Assembly: GCA_963920525.1 (NCBI GenBank) | Contig: OY986439.1 | Coordinates: 5,102,501 to 5,166,500, forward strand | Origin: Dichetophora obliterata | Lineage: Eukaryota; Arthropoda; Insecta; Diptera; Sciomyzidae | DNA: 64,000 bases | Direction of reading: 5' to 3' | Shown: one piece after another, positions 13,197 to 24,307 of the stretch | Layout: every line of letters begins with the position of its first letter | How positions within the stretch are numbered: position 1 is the stretch's first letter | Program-made: the position numbers and the translations under genes | Notes under the pieces: model-generated | Database searches by the model: none | What the model saw: the letters and a program-made list of their open reading frames with translations, nothing else | Told to the model about the DNA's origin: nothing

Positions 13197-13880
13197 TATG
13201 GATAGTCACCGCGTTTAATAAAATTATTGATTATACCGTTTAATTATAAAGTTTGATATAGTTTTAAATAAAAAAGAGATATGTATGAAGTACTTAGAAA
13301 TCTGTCCTTAGAATAGTGATTGTCTACCAGGGACGTACCGAGACCATTTTGGTTGAGGAGTATCAATGTATTTCGACCGACTGGATACCCTTAAGTCCCG
13401 ACTTTTTTCAAATACAACATAGTTGAATTATATAAAGTTACTCATCTGTTCGAACAATATAAATAAATCTTAAGGGGTCTTTTTCATTTGAACGGCTAAG
13501 AGTACAATTTGACGGCAAAAAGTTTTGAGTTTTTTTTTTGGTTTGGGTCTTTTCTATGCTCTCTTAAGCTTTTCGCAATTTGGACATCATTTTTCAAATC
13601 CAAAAAGGTGGCAACGATTTCTCAGCTTTTACAACAGGTAACTGAAAATTTTTTCAGTTCATCTAAACGATAATACTTGAAACTATAAGATTACGTATGA
13701 TCAGCCAACTAAACTTCATACCTCTTTCTGGCGCCATTTTCAAAACAAAACTTGAAAAATTACCCTATTTTTTTACATTTCTAACGCTCTAAAAATTCGA
13801 GTTTGAGGTTTTAATAAATGATTGTAGGCAATAATCTTAGAGATTTTACAATAATAAATATAATGCTAAACAGTTTCAGC

Positions 13881-14142
13881 CAATCGCGTCGGAAGCGAAT
13901 TTCATCTGGGGGGGCAGTACAAATGGGGGGGCAGTACAAATGGTGGTGCAAAAAAAGTTCACCAAAATTTCTTCATATGAAACATGAAGAAGAGATAAAG
14001 AAGAGGAAAATATATAATACAAAAATATTATCGTTGTAAAAAAACTGATATTTTGAATAAATTTTCCTTTTAAATTGTTTATCTAGCTAAAAAAGTGGGG
14101 GGGGCAACTGCCCACCTTTCCCCCCCGCTTCCGACGCCAATG
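13881..14142. mobile_element. Short hAT MITE with perfect 8-bp target duplication
   Basis: A 262-bp element starts CAATCGCGTCGGAAGCG and ends in its inverted partner CGCTTCCGACGCCAATG. It is flanked on both sides by the identical octamer GTTTCAGC (13873-13880 and 14143-14150). Inside each end is a G-run (or C-run), and the left part has a short tandem GGGGGGGCAGTACAAAT. An 8-bp duplication is the hallmark of hAT transposition. Confidence 0.88.
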
Positions 14143-14480
14143 GTTTCAGCTCAAACGGACTTCTTCGTTAATCTTTGGTACCGTTTTAAGAAATCCTAAA
14201 ATTTTTAATATAGTAACACTTTTCAATCTTTCGATCTTTTTCAAGTGTAGAAGATCCCTTAAAGGCACTTTTCATATCGTTCCCTCTATCAAAGAAAATA
14301 AAACAAAAGTATTTCAACATTATCGAATCAGCATTTAAAAATTTATTTTCGTTTTTGTTTTAAAAATTCTTAGTTAATATGTGTTAAAAAATAAACAAAG
14401 CTTTAAATTTCTTTAGCATTTTTTCTTTTAATTTTTTAAATTAATTAAAAAAAATAGTGTTTTAAATAAAAAATACAAAT

Positions 14481-15270
14481 TTAATTGAACATTCTTTCAT
14501 TTCCTGAAACAGTAACAGGCACTGTGCACAGCAGACGCGACATTTTGTTAACTGCAGGAAGAGATTTTTTATTGCATTCTGAAACATTAGCTGTACCCGA
14601 TAGAGTTTCTACGCCTTCGCATAGATCATAGAATACTTCAAATTCCGCTTTCAATTGAAGTGAATCCAACAAACAATTTCTTGGTAACAATTTTATTGAT
14701 TCTAGAATTCACTTTTGGGTCAAGTTAGTAAAAGATAAAATTGGATTAAAGATTTCATACAGAGGCTTTATTGTTTCTAAGCAACTGCTTCATTATCTTG
14801 CATCAGTGATGTTATCTTATCCAATACAAGTTTAAATTCTCTTCTCTAAAAACAGTTCATCGAAAAAGAAGCTGCATTGGCATTACTATCATCCAAACGT
14901 TTCGGCGCAAGACGACGGCGATGGCGAATTGAGAATTCCTTTTCAGCATCAACATTAAAAGATTTTAACAATGCAACAGCACTACTAATTAGGTTATCCG
15001 TACCTTCAGAGTCCGAATTTATTTTTTCTAATGATTTAATGGTTAAATAAATACATTTCATAGCATCTAAAATATTCAGTTCAACGGCTTCAAGAGATTC
15101 AGTCAGGAGTTTCATATTTACTTGCACATTTTTCATAAAACAAGACTTATAATAAAGTCCACAGAAATGAGTTGGTTTGATAGCGAATATGCAGCATTTC
15201 GAGTCCACTTATCAAATTTTTCAGAGCTTTGGGAAATTTCGTTTAAAACATCATCAATGACATAAAGCGA
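14481..15270 (-). pseudogene. Eroded hAT-family transposase
   Basis: Reading leftward, three fragments in shifted frames match the last third of ZMYM/hAT-type transposase-derived proteins. First comes a helix-rich segment (SSEKFDKWTRNAAYSL, about 15235-15165). Next is a 120-codon piece ending in RHRRRLAPKRLDDSNA (about 14940-14870), which resembles the basic stretch before the dimerisation domain. Last is a 69-codon piece ending LLCTVPVTVSGNERMFN (14540-14481), matching the hAT C-terminal dimerisation motif whose usual form is IPVS.ASAERSFS. Frameshifts separate the pieces, and the catalytic region upstream is not visible. This is a dead copy. The family assignment rests on motif recall. Confidence 0.65.
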
Positions 15271-15299
15271 TGCTTTTATAATAAATGAATTTTGAAAGC

Positions 15300-17398
15300 A
15301 GATTTTAAAATAGTGTTATTTTTGCCATCATCTCGAGTTTTAAAGGTAAAACCTTTAAATTTTAGACCTATTTAAGTTAGACCTCTTTTCAATACTCTGA
15401 CTAAATCTATTAAATTCATTATATATTTATTTATTATAATTGTATTCAAACTAAAATGTTTAGTCTATGAAATTACAGATTTTACATCAGAGTTCTTGAG
15501 CTAAAAATATTTCTTTAAATATGTTGGCCGATTTCAATCGTCATTAAATTTTTTATTACAAATGTTGGGTATTTCTGAATAAAAATTTCAATCTCAAAAA
15601 GTTCTACAAAAATGTATTAATTAGGTTTTAAAAAAGGGATTAGGTGTGGCGACTGAGTAAGCCTTTGCTCGTTTGGGCTTGTTTTATTCCATTTATTTTT
15701 TCAACTTTTTGACAAGGTACTTGTATCAGGGACTGTTATCATTAAGCTATATTCAAAAATTTAAGCATTAATAATTATTTTATGATTTTCAAGTTTTTAC
15801 TCAGATATTAAAATAATAATCTGATTTTATCTTTTAAATCTTAAATAAAAATCATTAATATTTTTTTGGTCAAACAAAAATATCATTTTCGGTTTTTGTT
15901 TTTGGTCAAGGACAGGGTTGCACATTTGGACTAAAAAGTGTTAATTTTTTTTCTATTTGGTCCGCTGCTCTCTTTTACATTACTATGCATTACTTTTTTC
16001 GTACTTTTTTGACAAAATGTATACTACTTTTCTGAAATTTTTCTGCATTTTGTCACAAAGGAACACTGGATTCGTTTACAACAATTCAACGCTGATACGA
16101 CTTAAAATGAGTTGGCCGACTGAAGTTCGTTTATGGTACGAATAAAAGTGAGTTAGCCGAATGAAGTTTGTTAAAGGTACGACTATAAGTGAATTGGCCG
16201 ACTGAAGATAGTTTTGGGTATGAATTAAAATGAAATAGCCAACTAAAGCTGGTTTTTGTTATGAAAATGGCAATAAAAGGTACGACTGGCTTTGATGCGT
16301 TCATAATTATTGTTTATAAAAATCAATATTTTTAAAAATTTTAGTAAAAAATAGCAATTAAGCCGTAAAAAGTAGGGAGGGAAGTCTACCCTTGTCTACT
16401 AGTTACGCCCTGTTGTCTACCGAAGTGCGTTGTAATTTTGTCGGATAACTGCATGAGATCAACCTTATTGCTAAAACAAATGCACATCCAGGCCATCGAA
16501 GAGATTTCCGATGGAAGGAAGCCTCTCGGTAAGACTGTACACATACATTTTATATCTAAACTTTTATATAAAATTGAAGTGAACAATTTTTGCTACTTAA
16601 TGGATATTTTTACTTAACCCTTAAAGGATATTTTTCTGTCGAAATTTTAATAATTAGTTTATTTTAATTAAGTGTTAAGTTATTAAACTATTATTTGAAA
16701 TGTTTTTCGCTGCATTTAAATATTTAAATAAAACTGCATTTATATTTTTTTTAATGAGAATTTTATTACACTAATCTCATGTAAAGTGCTTTCTACAAGC
16801 TTATGTTTTTTTTGGGGGGGTTTGTAACCTGTATTTGTAAATCTGTAAATCTGTATCTATAAATCTGTAAATAAGGAACCTGTTCCATAATTTTAAATTT
16901 TTAAATGTTTGGTTTTTGTTTCTTTAATAATTCATTTACAACGTAAAGAATATATTTTCAATGTTTTAAGCTCAATAGCAAGTCTAAAAAGTTTTTAGTG
17001 AAGTGATGAGCGTCGAGAGAACCGAATACATGAACGAAAACTTTAAGCGCGTTTTTCTCAAGACACGTTTTCTCCCACGCTGTTAATGTAACTTAAAAAG
17101 TAATTAAGATATCAACTTGAAGTTTTGCACAGACATTCTTTGATGTATTGGCCTTTGCACATACCTAAAAATTTGAATTAATTATTACTAGAAATATTGT
17201 TTTTAACAATTTGCTTATAAATAAAAGTGCACTTATTTTCTTTTTGTGTTCAAATATACAGTTTTTTAAAAATTTCGTTAAAAGTAGCAAAGCAAAAAAA
17301 CTTCTTTTAATCAAAAACTTTTGTTAGGTTGATTTCAGTTGACTACAAGAGGCGGGGCAACAGCGCAAATTGAAGGACCCAAGTTTGAGCAACAGGCT
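15300..17398. other. AT-rich non-coding DNA
   Basis: No gene is supported. Between 16095 and 16240 a loose repeat (GTTGGCCGACTGAAGTTCGT, GTTAGCCGAATGAAGTTTGT, ATTGGCCGACTGAAGATAGT) recurs about every 50 bases, which suggests a degraded short tandem repeat. Confidence 0.45.
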
Positions 17399-17646
17399 GC
17401 AACAACAACAAGAATTTTGCAAAGTAGTATAAAAACATTACTTTGAAAGGCGGCGTACAGCCAATAATTGTGTTGTTTTAATTAAACAGAAGGTGCTCAT
17501 ATAAGCTTATCAAATTAGATGGTTCTGCAGAAACCGCAGAAGACTGCTGAAGAGTTGATGTAGCTATCAACAAAACCGTCCGTCTAGTCTGCTTGGTTTT
17601 TTTTTCTTCAAAGAACTTGTTGTTGCAGCCTGTTGCTTCATGAACT
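17399..17646. mobile_element. Small TIR element (GCAACAGGCTGCAACAAC)
   Basis: The left end GCAACAGGCTGCAACAACAA is mirrored on the right by TTGTTGTTGCAGCCTGTTGC. The 248-bp interior has no open frame. No target duplication is clear. It sits only 14 bp from the next inverted-repeat element. Confidence 0.6.
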
Positions 17647-17660
17647 TATTTGGCATTATA

Positions 17661-17899
17661 GCCGATACACATTGACTGCGACTAGCGACGAACGCCAATT
17701 GTCAAAAAATAGAACGCATGTTTTCTTATGAAGATGTATTTTTTGAAGACGGCACGACAAAGAGAGAACACGACCACAATCGTTGCTGCCGCAGACTTTG
17801 GTTAGGAAATAGACTTCGTCAAGAATACTGCGACATTTCTCTCTGACTTCAAGTTTTCGTTTTGTCGGTGGACGACTGTTGCAGTCAATGTGTATCGGC
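17661..17899. mobile_element. TA-flanked MITE (GCCGATACACATTGACTGC)
   Basis: The terminal repeat GCCGATACACATTGACTGC is perfectly inverted at the right end (GCAGTCAATGTGTATCGGC). TA lies on both sides (17659-17660 and 17900-17901). It is 239 bp with no coding capacity. The TA duplication fits Tc1/mariner-type mobilisation. Confidence 0.8.
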
Positions 17900-18116
17900 T
17901 ATTAAGCTCAAATATAATTCTTAAAATTTTTTTAGAATTATAAAAAATATTGTAGTTTTTTATATATGCCATCATTAATTATTAATGCAAATTAATTTTT
18001 ATTTTTGTAATAGTTCTATCCGAAAATTAGATTTTCTGAAGTTCCAAGAATATTTTGGAACCGAATTACATGTTATTTTAAAATACGCAACCACGAGATT
18101 TATATCGCGCCAGGAA

Positions 18117-18454
18117 TCTAATATATAAAAATCTCGTGTCAGGTGCTGCGTGGCACCTCCCATACAACCCAAATCTGCGATATCGAATAGCTTTGGAGTT
18201 ATAGGCCGTACAGCCTCGGAATTCGACCACAATTTACACATGCAGTTTTACTAATAACTTTGTATGGCGTTGTACAAGGGGCGTGGCACCTCCAATACAA
18301 CCTAAATATGAGAAATTCAACAGCTTTTGAGTTATAGGTCGCACAGCCATGGAATTCAGTATTCGACCACAATTTATGTATACAGTTTCACTGATAACAT
18401 TTCATTCGCGTTTGGCAACGGGGCCGCGGCAGCAATGCGCCGGGTTAAAGCTAG
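18117..18454 (+). mobile_element. Short non-autonomous Helitron
   Basis: It begins with TC (TCTAATATATAAAAAT) directly after an A and ends with CTAG directly before a T. That is the Helitron rule of insertion between A and T without target duplication. The interior holds about two copies of the roughly 150-bp unit (GCGTGGCACCTCCCATACAA ... GAGTTATAGG) that also makes the array at 26.5-27.5 kb. The last 25 bases (GCAGCAATGCGCCGGGTT..AGCTAG) match the 3' end of the 24282-27496 element. Confidence 0.75.
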
Positions 18455-19375
18455 TAGTAGATATAATTCTCGAACAATGGGAGCCTCTGCAGTATTTTTT
18501 GCTTTAAGCAATAATGAATTAGATAGGAAAACAAAGAGAATATAATTTATTGCGGATGGATTACTGAATCCTGTTTATAAAATGTTGCTCATATTTCTTT
18601 CATTCGAATTAAATATAGGAAATGATAAAAATTTAGAGATATCATCGTAAGACGCTCAAATGCATGTATTTTTACTACGTTTAATTTTCTTATTTCAGAA
18701 CAAGGATAGTTGTTTTATATGTATTTCGTAAGTTGTTAATTTTAATTCAAAAACTTAAAACTTTATTCTGTTTGTTTTTTTTAAGTTTAGCTAAAAAAAT
18801 ATGTAAAACTAGAGTTTTTTGTGTCTAAATTCAGTGCTTTTAGTACTTTTTGAAATCCTCTAAGTACCAAACCGAAAATTGGAATTATCTTCCCTGTCAC
18901 GCATTACTAGAACGTTTTCTTTATACCCATTTGTATCGCGAGTGTTTCACTAAACTCTATGTTGCTCTCTACTAGGGTTGTCAATGAACAGACATATTTT
19001 AGTAACCGGTTATTGGTTAACAGTATTATCCGAAAAAATTAATAAACAGGTGATCGGTTACGGTTACCAAAACTTAACCGGTGTACCGGTTAGTTATAAA
19101 TTAAAACAAAAACACAAATTTTTCATAAATTATTGTTTTTTTTTTTTTATTTGTTTAGTTTATTTTTGTTTTATATATATATGCATATAAATGTATTGAG
19201 CTCATTTATAATTACATTAGAAAAATCTTTTAAATAAGCTTTAACAAAAAAATAATGGATCACTTAGTGATATGTTTCAGTATTTGTTTTTCACAAATAC
19301 ATTTTAATGACAAGTTGATTTTTTTAAAAAAATATAAAAAATTTTTCAGAGCAAAAAAAAATATAAGTATAAAGG

Positions 19376-19830
19376 GTGTTCCAATACGCGGTCCCTTTTT
19401 CAACTGAGTTGTTTTGACAGCTGTTATGTGTCAAATGGCTTGTCCATATGACATTTGTGTTCCGTATTCAATATGACTCAATCATGAATAGACTTACACC
19501 TGAACAACGTTTAGTAATTGTGGAAACTTACTACCAAAATCAGTCGTCAGTTAGAGAATGTTATAGAGTTCTTGAACATCATTTTGGTCGTTATGAGCGT
19601 CCAAACCATCAAACAATCACCAAATTTCGAACAAATTTTACACTATTGGACATTCGTCATTCAACCAGAGTGCATAGAGCCCGTAATTTTGAGAATATTG
19701 CTGCAGTAGCAGAGATAGTTCGTGAAAACCGTGAACAGTCGATTCGTAGCCGAAAGTTGGACCCACAGATTGGACCATTTAAGATCTAGTCATGGGCAAC
19801 ATTTGAACGAAATAATTTTTAAACATTGAG
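19376..19830 (+). pseudogene. N-terminal fragment of a mariner-type transposase
   Basis: A terminal-like AAGGGTGTTCC is followed by an open frame from 19493 (MNRLTPEQRLVIVETYYQNQ). It has the two helix-turn-helix segments typical of mariner DNA-binding domains and the linker NFENIAAVAEIVRENREQS. The same linker (ENIAAVAESVREAPSTS) occurs in the 41.5-42.8 kb transposase, so the two are related. The frame collapses at 19789 before any catalytic motif. The copy is 3'-truncated and cannot encode a transposase. Confidence 0.8.
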
Positions 19831-20264
19831 TTGTAGGAACCGAGTTATCATTCCGATTCCGAGCTATCATAAAGATTTGCACCAATACTTTGATTTTTGA
19901 GTATTTTATTTAAAAAACAAAGTAGGAAGCTCTTATTAGATTACCCTTTACATCTGTTATTTCCATCTTATTTAAAAAATTAACGACTGTAAAAATGACA
20001 GCATTTTAAATTGAATCCAAAATAAAGTAAAAAGGCGTTTGAAAGTAATATAAAGTGTATCTATTTAAACTTAAAGTATTGATATGGTATTTTTCAATTG
20101 GTATTTTAATTTTTCTTGAAATAATTCAACACCAGGCTCATTGCACTACAACGAGAAAACTGTTTGCTAAATTTGTATTGTGGTTACTCAAAACTTGCGC
20201 TTGATTCTCAGCAACTTCAAAATTATGCTTAATTTCAGCAATAACTAATCAAAATTTGCTATTT

Positions 20265-20520
20265 CAATTTATAGTAACTAAGCAAATATTTGCTTGAATT
20301 ATATGGAAATTTGTTATTCGAATTTATAATAACTAAGCAAATATTTGCTTGAATTAAGTTAAAATTTGCTTTTGCAGTTTATAATAACTAAGCAAATATT
20401 TGCATAAATTTAATCAAAATTTTGCTTATTTGTTATAAACTGCAAAGGCAAATTTTTACTTAATTCAAGCAAATACTTGCTTAGCTATTATAAATTGAAA
20501 TAGCAAATTTTGATTATTTT
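20265..20520. repeat. 55-bp repeats centred on a palindrome, then inverted
   Basis: The perfect 16-base palindrome AAGCAAATATTTGCTT recurs at 20280 and 20335, and with one arm degraded at 20390, exactly 55 bases apart. The intervening sequence TTATAATAACT is shared. From about 20425 the same units return in inverted orientation (AACTGCAAAGGCAAATTTTTACTTAATTC). The block can therefore fold into one long hairpin. A further partial unit lies at 20725-20800. Confidence 0.8.
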
Positions 20521-20587
20521 TTGCTGAAATCTAGCATATTTTTGAAGTGAAATAATTATTAACATTTAATTAAGTTGAAAAAATAGT

Positions 20588-20658
20588 ACCATCTGGAGAT
20601 TTGAACCTCGGCCACATGAGTGTAAGTGCATGGGCTTATTCATTCGACCATCGCAGAA
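20588..20658 (-). repeat. tRNA-like (SINE-type) sequence
   Basis: Read on the minus strand it contains GATGGTCGAATGAATAAGCC, resembling a tRNA D-arm/A box, then an anticodon-arm-like CATGCACTTACACTCATG and a B-box-like GAGGTTCAAATCTC. The acceptor stem is not well paired, so this is a tRNA-derived repeat or pseudogene, not a working tRNA. It interrupts the AAATTTGC repeat family on either side. Confidence 0.5.
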
Positions 20659-20900
20659 GTTAACCAATCGTTGCCTAATTTTCTTCATTATGAACAAACG
20701 TGTGCTCCTGTGTTTAGAAGAAATTTGCTTGAATTGAGTAAAAATTTGCTATTTGAGTTTATAGTAACTTAGCAAATATTTGCTTGAACCAAGTAGAAAT
20801 TTGCTTGATTTGAAAAAAATTTATTTAATATTCGAGATATTTATTATCAAAGTTGAATTATAAAGTTTTTGAAGAATTTAGATGCTCATAATTTTCTTTT

Positions 20901-23830
20901 ATGATGAATTTCATTTAAAAATCGAGATAAAACTGAAATTTTGAACCCGACCACCTCAGATATCGATGAAATCTTGTTCATTGCTAAATTTGATCAATAC
21001 AAACAAACTCTCATTTTTAGAAATGACTGTTTTGCGATTTTTTGGGCGTGGCACAGTGGGAAAGTTTTCGAAAAAACGCGAAAATGGTCAAAAAGAGCTC
21101 CATTTAAACTACAATAACTCAGAATCGGCTGAACCGATTTCCATGATATTGGTATCATTAAAAAGATATTTTAACAGGCTTTATGACACGTTTAAAAAAA
21201 AAGTTACACTGTAAAAAATTTATAAAAAAAAGAAAATTTTAACTAACGAAAAATCCAAAAAGATCAAGGGTTTTTTTACAGTGTATTACTTTTTTAGAAA
21301 GGTTTATCCTTCAACTATACCATATCAAAAAATAAAAATGGGTTCTTTGTTAGTTTTTTTATATAATTTTTTAAGTAGTGTCACTTCTGGTAATTGCCTT
21401 TATATTTTATATTTACAGGTAAAATAAATAAACATTGTCCCAGGAAAATTATGAATATGTTTTAACCCCAAAAAATTCTTGCTTGCCTTAAAAATTGCTA
21501 TATAAACAGTTCTAAACAGTGCTACATAATTATAAACAGTTTCGAGAAGCCAATATATCCATCCCATTACAATTTTTAGGCGTATATTTTAAAAATTTGA
21601 GTGAATATGAATTCAAACAATAAGTACAGATGCATAAAAATATCTAATAAGTGTTGCGCTTCGCTTCGTAAAATAAGTGAAAACGAGGCGATAATTGAAT
21701 ATTTTCCAGCTGTCGCCAGCATTCATTGTAGCCGTATTTGCGAAACTTGCCGGAATACACTGAGAAAAGCGCGCAGTCGTAGTGAATCCAACGTGGAGCA
21801 GAATGAAGTCTCAAATTATTTACCAAACAACGCCCAGCGATGAAATTAGCGAAGAATTGAATGAACTTCCAACTTGTACCAGCCGTAATGCAAACATCGA
21901 AAGCAACGAACTCATTGAAAATATAAATGATAATATTATTCCTCATCAACCAAACCAAATGTCGCCTCTTAAGAGGAAATATATCAAACGAGATGCATAC
22001 AGAAATAGAAAATCACTTCAAATTTTGGAAAATGTAGCAGATTCACTTGGAGCTGATCCATTGTCTTATTTGTCAGCGCAACTTGAAAACGTCAAAGCCA
22101 TTTACGAAGAAATTTTGCAAAACATCAAATATCAAATAGAGAACAGCTCAAATCTCTTGGAAAAGCAAAAAATTTTATCTCTTTTACCAATCAATATGAG
22201 TCACGCAGAAATTAAAAATCGTTTTGGGGATGATATATCTCACGATTGCATCAAAAAAAGTAAAGTTATCCAAAGGAATAAAACGAAGTTTGCAGATATC
22301 AATCTTTTAGAAATGAGCACATGTAATTTACCAACCGAAACTCTAAGGTAACAGTCAAGTTATTTTATGAAGATGATGAAATTAACCGAATGATGCCAGG
22401 ATCGCAAGATTCAATTACTGTTAAACAAGGAAACTTTCGTGAAAAAAGACTGATGTTATCTTCACTACGCGAACCTTACTACGAATTTAAAAAAAAACAT
22501 CCCTTGGCCAAAGTGGGTTTTACAAAATTTACAATGTTAAGGCCAAAAAATTGTATGAAACTTGGAGTTGGAAACCAGCAAAATATCTGTGTATGCACAT
22601 TGCATCAGAATATGAAATTTATGTTTGAAAAAAGTGGCTTAAAATCAATTTGTATTGAAAGAGAATGCACATTTACCGACTACAAAGATGTTCTCAAATT
22701 CGTTGTTTGTAATGACATAGAAAAAAGTTAGTGTTGCGTTTCAATGTGTGGTCACTGCTTCAAAAATTTAAATAATCTAAAAACGCATATGCTAAAACAT
22801 TTTGAAAATAACCAAACTGAAGAAATAATATACAAAAAGTGGAATACAACGATTAGATGTGTTCTGGAAACGTTAACCACCAACCTAGAATCATTTGTCA
22901 GCGATTTTACTAAACACATCAAAGTTCTGATTCTGCATCATTTCATAGCAAAGCGACAATTTTTATTTGTACACATTTAAAAAATGTTATAATTGTTGAA
23001 CTATTTTGTAAATGTGTAAGAATGTGGCCTGATATTTTCGCTGTTATTCGAATTATTTCGAAAACTTTCGGTACGTACTACTAGAAGTGACACTACTTAA
23101 AAAATTGGGGTTAAAACATATTCATAATTTTCCTAGGACTATGTTTATTTATTGTATTTTACCTGTAGCAAATACGGCTACAATGAATGCTGGCGACAGC
23201 TGGAAAATATTCAGTTATATTTGCAGCCTCGTTTTCACTTATTTTACGAAGCGAAGCGCAACACTTATTAGATATTTTTATGCATCTGTACCTGGGACAA
23301 TGTTTATTTATTTTACAATACCTGTAAATATAAAATATAAGGGCAATTACTAGAAGTGACACTACTTTAAAAATTATATAAAAAAAACTAACAAAGAACC
23401 CATTTTTATTTTTTGATATGGTATAGGTGAAGGATAAACCTTTCTAAAAAAGTAATACACTGTAAAAAAACCCTTGATCTTTTTGGATTTTTCGTTAGTT
23501 AAAATTTTCTTTTTTTTATAAATTTTTTACAGTGTACCTTTTTTTTCAACGTGTCATAAAGCCTGTTAAAATATCTTTTTAATGATACCAATATCATGGA
23601 AATCGGTTCAGCCGATTCTGAGTTATTGTAGTTTAAATGGAGCTCTTTTTGACCATTTTCGCGTTTTTTCGAAAACTTTCCCACTGTGCCACGCCCAAAA
23701 AATCGCAAAACAGTCATTTCTAAAAATGAGAGTTTGTTTGTATTGATCAAATTTAGCTATAAACAAAATTTCATCGATATCTGAGGGGGTCGGGTTCAAT
23801 GCATCTCGATTTTTACATGAAATTCATCAT
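20901..23830. mobile_element. Transposon with very long inverted ends
   Basis: The left ATGATGAATTTCAT... and right ...ATGAAATTCATCAT arms are inverted copies for at least 500 bases, nearly identical. Each arm contains the same 60-odd-codon frame (FFGRGTVGKFSKKRENGQKE at about 21030 and inverted at about 23690). A second inverted match inside (21620-21755 against 23160-23310) duplicates the 5' end of the internal coding region. The right arm therefore includes a back-to-front copy of the gene's start. The core carries a broken protein-coding region (see 21601-22980). The arrangement is foldback-like. No target duplication was identified. Confidence 0.8.
21601..22980 (+). pseudogene. Broken element-borne protein with Cys-rich N-terminus
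   Basis: Three frames read as one protein. The first is 21601-21840, with Cys motifs CCASL and IHCSRICETCRNTL. The second is 21782-22351, a long charged helical segment (YIKRDAYRNRKSLQ, LSLLPINMSHAEIKNRFG). The third runs from about 22335, with FYEDDEINRMMPGSQDSITV, VGFTKFTMLRPKNC and CVCTLHQNMKFMF. It continues past an in-frame TAG at 22729 into MCGHCFKN and KHIKVLILHHFIAKRQ. This motif series recalls a large family of uncharacterised transposon-derived proteins seen in insects and cnidarians. In that family an acidic nuclease-like half follows the HHFIAK.Q motif. Here that half is missing, because the sequence stops and runs into the inverted arm. There are two frameshifts, one stop and a C-terminal deletion. 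I do not assign a superfamily. Confidence 0.6.
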
Positions 23831-24072
23831 ATGTGACTTTATGCAACATGTTTTATAAGCAAATATTAATTTGATTAACTTCTCAATCAGTTATAAACTT
23901 TGGAAATCGGATAAAAGATACATTAAATATGGAGTAAAATATAATGGCACAGATACATCACTGCATATATAAATACAGTGCTGCACTCCAAAACAAAACA
24001 AGAGAAGAAATGTTTCTTATATCCTTTGACATGTATTGTCGTATGGAGATTGATAAAAAAACATCTGTGACG

Positions 24073-24099
24073 AAGCCGCGGGTAACTGCGGCTTGCTAG
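24073..24099 (+). mobile_element. Helitron 3' terminus (hairpin plus CTAG)
   Basis: AAGCCGC (24073-24079) pairs perfectly with GCGGCTT (24088-24094) across an 8-base loop. One base later comes CTAG followed by T. This is the textbook 3' end of a Helitron. Its 5' TC end was not found. The body probably extends leftward and may have been interrupted by the long-inverted-repeat element. Confidence 0.7.
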
Positions 24100-24307
24100 T
24101 AACAAATAAAATACGTACAATTGTCAAATGCATACTCTTTAACTAACAACTTTTATCTTTGGGATGACATAAAATTTTTCACTATTGGCGCACTTATATG
24201 TTTTATCAAAAGCGAAAATTGTTGATAAATTAAATACCCTTAGCTGTTGTCGCTTATGTGTTTCGTTGTTGGGAACCAAAATCTAATGTATAAAAATGAA
24301 TGTTTGG

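Noticed and set aside
20265..20800. CRISPR-like regularly spaced repeats
   Set aside because: Spacers are near-identical to each other and the block turns into an inverted copy. This is eukaryotic repeat DNA.
20966..21214. 82-codon frame, repeated inverted at 23499-23750
   Set aside because: It is kept in both arms because the arms are near-identical inverted repeats. There is no domain or start context to suggest a gene.
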